DNA of 64,000 nucleotides from Bacteroidota bacterium (lineage in GTDB: Bacteria; Bacteroidota; Bacteroidia; Flavobacteriales; Flavobacteriaceae), in the NCBI GenBank assembly GCA_023446155.1, contig JAEXIT010000018.1:1-64000 (forward strand), read 5' to 3'. The first letter of the stretch is position 1; the number at the start of each line of letters is the position of its first letter. The position numbers and the translations under genes were made by a program. Positions 62,801 to 64,000 of the stretch are shown here, in pieces. The notes below the pieces were generated by a model, which was not told the DNA's origin, searched no databases, and worked only from the letters and a program-made list of their open reading frames with translations.

Positions 62801-63373
62801 TTTTCCGCTAACCCCAAAGAAATTAAAATAAAATTCATCCGGTTCTGAATCTAAAGCTGTCAAAGAAATCTTTTTTAGAATTTCTATTTGAGTTGCATTT
62901 GGACTAACACCTGGCGCTAAGTTTTTTACATTATTTACTTCGTCTTTTGAAAAAAAATACCCGCAATTATCATAGGTAGTATATTGTCTGTTATAAGCAT
63001 ATGTGTGTGGGTCGGTAGGATTTAAAAGCAGATCAACTGGTGAACTGTTTTTTATGTCATCCGGTAGGCCTCTAACTACTCTCGTAACAAGGCCTTCTCC
63101 GTTAAAATTCCATCCCAAACCAACGGATGACGCCATTTGATCAACTTTAATTCCAGATCCGTTATAACTCATTGAGAAGGGAAATTCTTCTCCATTTACA
63201 TTAATCTTGTATAAAGGGATGTTTATGTCAATTGTTCCTTTTGATAAATCAATCGGAACATCACCGTATATGCCCATATTAGCCGCATCGGTCGAAGGCG
63301 GTATAAGATCTGTTCGTTGTCCGTTTGTTACAATAGTAAAGAGAAGTAATGTGTAAATGAGTAACTGTTTCAT
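59873..63373 (-). CDS. Secreted RHS-like shell protein
   Basis: The protein has 1166 residues from the ATG at 63373. A longer frame begins inside the promoter and was rejected. MKQLLIYTLLLFTIVTNGQ is a signal peptide. Residues ~25-110 (ANMGIYGDVPIDLSKGTIDI, FPFSMSYNGSGIKVDQMASS, VGLGWNF) are the start seen in Bacteroidetes RHS-like proteins and resemble the SpvB/TcdB-type shell entry. A long beta region of YD-like strands follows, ending with typical RHS repeats (YKYDENGDLKFIVDHLGNVIEEYKYNYK) at the very C-terminus, with no core motif or toxin. It seems to be the first half of a shell that the next gene, 2 bp downstream, completes. Confidence 0.8.
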   Translation of the reverse strand: MKQLLIYTLLLFTIVTNGQRTDLIPPSTDAANMGIYGDVPIDLSKGTIDINIPLYKINVNGEEFPFSMSYNGSGIKVDQMASSVGLGWNFNGEGLVTRVVRGLPDDIKNSSPVDLLLNPTDPHTYAYNRQYTTYDNCGYFFSKDEVNNVKNLAPGVSPNATQIEILKKISLTALDSEPDEFYFNFFGVSGKFIFDQDKNIILLSKDPITIIPTITTSGIQSFKIILPNGIIYHFETKESTDLYRMSYYNGYYNKQSASSAPYKYSNRFWYYFNPTSIVEGAQRYPNFNLNDPTSIFENYDSRQKGPTYTSTWRISRVEIPNQSDITFNYGVKKKLLDFSYTKSVEQSLFRAESIVDGPNSSTPTYPNKAQTSCETYSILATITERQFLTNVQWETGKMQLGWENREDTPWVYVPVPERRRPEGIVVAPEMTFSSERGAYLTGIRVDDMKTGVETFSFNYSYFTTASCNTTNHYWATKCKRLKLNSITQKDGSKYTFEYENQFPLPSIGSLSKDFFGYYNGATNTDEIPSLYYYPNLVNNLENSEYFTPLSPYPPTSGQTGTVLYVQKAENNFPNLNYAKSGILKKIIYPTKGYTEFEYELNTFLHNGKEELGPGLRIKSTKTSDLVSPVIEKIYSYKNSDGLTSGNLHILPVFNRYRYTGENTTLDYLKIRNTFYSYNNIISNSNSVDYKTVTITTVNNGKEEYSFNVPLTIGKKKDYPMAISNGYLYEIKKAFPVRFLECIGLKDGNGIISNCTSAYVLPEISEDYFPFTIAPNYSWNTGQLLEKNIYDNTGKKVKKITNSYTLDFSGRYSFLKAAIGYVHIRDLNVPATSSTPVANVQSSNVDTEQVSGFLSNAYFAEGKYDYYIASSYYISAKQMLTKTEETDYYDTNAVLTTKEFSYGSDLQLKKTTSTNSNNGEKNIVSFKHIRDFSNSNAFGTTAIGKPVEIITEKIFPGNTSESLITKADLFLYKNNLLDKHYVLNTNKTLVRDANNPDIVDALHYKKLSVNTNGVVNFDPSYELQTNYTQYNVLGKPVEVKSRYGEKTTVYIWGYSDKLLIAKIDNTSYNEVAALIDMNNLKLLKGTQLIQQLDILRSSLTNSNVTTYNYYDDSYQNINDKSLWKLASITDSRAHTTNYKYDENGDLKFIVDHLGNVIEEYKYNYKKN

Positions 63374-63414
63374 TATATCCTTGGAGTTGATTTGTTTTAC
63401 GATTAAAATCAGCA

Positions 63415-63448
63415 CAAAGATAATTTTTTATGAAACTGTTAACAGTTT
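63415..63448 (-). promoter_or_regulatory. RHS operon promoter with an overlapping perfect palindrome
   Basis: TATCTTTG on the minus strand (63415-63422) is a TAnnTTTG -7 box 41 bp before the ATG. Ten bases further upstream lies AAACTGTTAACAGTTT (63433-63448), a perfect 16-bp palindrome covering the region where the -33 box should be. No TTG stands at the usual distance. The palindrome is therefore a good operator or activator-site candidate. Confidence 0.5.
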
Positions 63449-63555
63449 TTTTGTAAGGTTTAGGTTATTTATATGTGAAGTTTATTTAAAACTTTAGGTT
63501 GTTGTTGTTTTTGTAGTTATGGTTGGATTTTATTGTTTTTAAAGCATTTAAAAAC

Positions 63556-64000
63556 TTAAATAGTTGGTAATCTCTTATACCTCAAAAAACGAAAATCAAA
63601 AGCGTGTTTTTCGTCTTTTGGATGGAATTCTTCCGAAACCAGTTGCCATTCGTTGGGATTGATTTCCGGAAAAAAAGTATCGGCTTCGGGTGCGGTTTGT
63701 ACGCGGGTTAATTCAATAGTATCGGCGATAGCCATAGATTGTTTGTAGATTTCTCCGCCACCGATAATAAAAATAGTTTCGTCTTGCGGACAGGCTTTAA
63801 TCGCCTCTTCAAGAGAGTTAACACGGATGCAACCTTCCGGAACCGGATAATCCTGTTGGCGGGTGATGATCACATGGGTACGGTTGGGCAATAGTTTCGG
63901 TAGACTTTCGAATGTCTTCCGACCCATAATAATATAATGTCCGGTTGTTAATGCCCGGAAGCGTTTAAAATCATCCGGTAAATGCCAGATCATCCGGTTG
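63556..64000 (-). CDS. folA: Dihydrofolate reductase, 5' end outside window
   Basis: 148 codons are visible; the frame stays open to the window edge, and the first ~15-20 residues (the IAAVAENNAIG-type start) are missing. It reduces dihydrofolate with NADPH for thymidylate and purine synthesis. Family blocks are MIWHLPDDFKRFRALTTGHYIIMGRKTFESLP, listed here as the substrate-binding W-x-L-P-x-D helix and the NADPH-binding G-R-K-T-xx-S segment, then IITRQ and the cofactor motif IFIIGGGEIYKQ. The C-terminal FDFRFLRYKR is typical. It is the second folate gene in the window, far from folK. Confidence 0.93.
   Translation of the reverse strand, partial: NRMIWHLPDDFKRFRALTTGHYIIMGRKTFESLPKLLPNRTHVIITRQQDYPVPEGCIRVNSLEEAIKACPQDETIFIIGGGEIYKQSMAIADTIELTRVQTAPEADTFFPEINPNEWQLVSEEFHPKDEKHAFDFRFLRYKRLPTI

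Noticed and set aside
63374..63415. Extended N-terminus of the first RHS protein
   Set aside because: The upstream in-frame ATG overlaps the -7 promoter box, and the extension would spoil the signal peptide.

Overview
The window comes from a member of the Flavobacteriaceae, most likely Flavobacterium or a close relative. The evidence is an A+T-rich sequence, TAnnTTTG-type -7 promoter boxes, and lineage-typical genes: the T9SS gene porT, the lipoprotein TamL, an S46 dipeptidyl-peptidase, a FolK/deoxynucleoside-kinase fusion and a bacterial GH3 protein. No RNA operon, CRISPR array or intact insertion sequence was seen; there are two tRNA genes.

Bases 1-8600 look like the downstream end of an extracellular contractile injection system (eCIS) locus. 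It holds the 3' part of a repeat-built tail fibre with a pyocin-knob-like domain, an Afp15-type AAA+ ATPase, a 1411-residue cargo-like protein ending in an HxxxN-type nuclease domain, and a probable immunity gene 7 bp behind it. No sheath or tube gene lies in the window, so the eCIS assignment rests on gene content and order. A lipoprotein, a short XRE regulator and REP-like palindromes follow.

Bases 10800-27500 are an accessory defence island. Six genes read leftwards: a GHKL-ATPase/DUF3883 protein, an Eco57I-like adenine methyltransferase/specificity protein, a small serine invertase, an AbiEi/AbiEii-like pair and a PLD-SNF2 helicase. Between the methyltransferase and the invertase lies a silent, oppositely oriented copy of the methyltransferase C-terminus. 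The two copies share an exact 23-bp inverted repeat in the same codon phase. Inversion would swap the last 124 residues of the enzyme in frame, so this is probably a phase-variable restriction/defence system, and it is the strongest discovery candidate here. A large serine recombinase reads outward at the right edge, just before tRNA-Leu and tRNA-Gly.

Bases 28000-53900 are core chromosome: mutS, two SpoU RNA methyltransferases, folK-dNK, sppA, an AsmA-like protein, a DUF2797 protein, GH3, an S46 peptidase, a GNAT acetyltransferase, waaA, a DegT aminotransferase, galE, accD, fbaA, tamL, porT and ubiE, separated by clear hairpin terminators. Bases 54000-63500 hold a second polymorphic-toxin locus: two tandem secreted RHS proteins and a lipoprotein as likely immunity protein, behind a promoter that overlaps a perfect palindrome. 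The window ends inside folA (dihydrofolate reductase).
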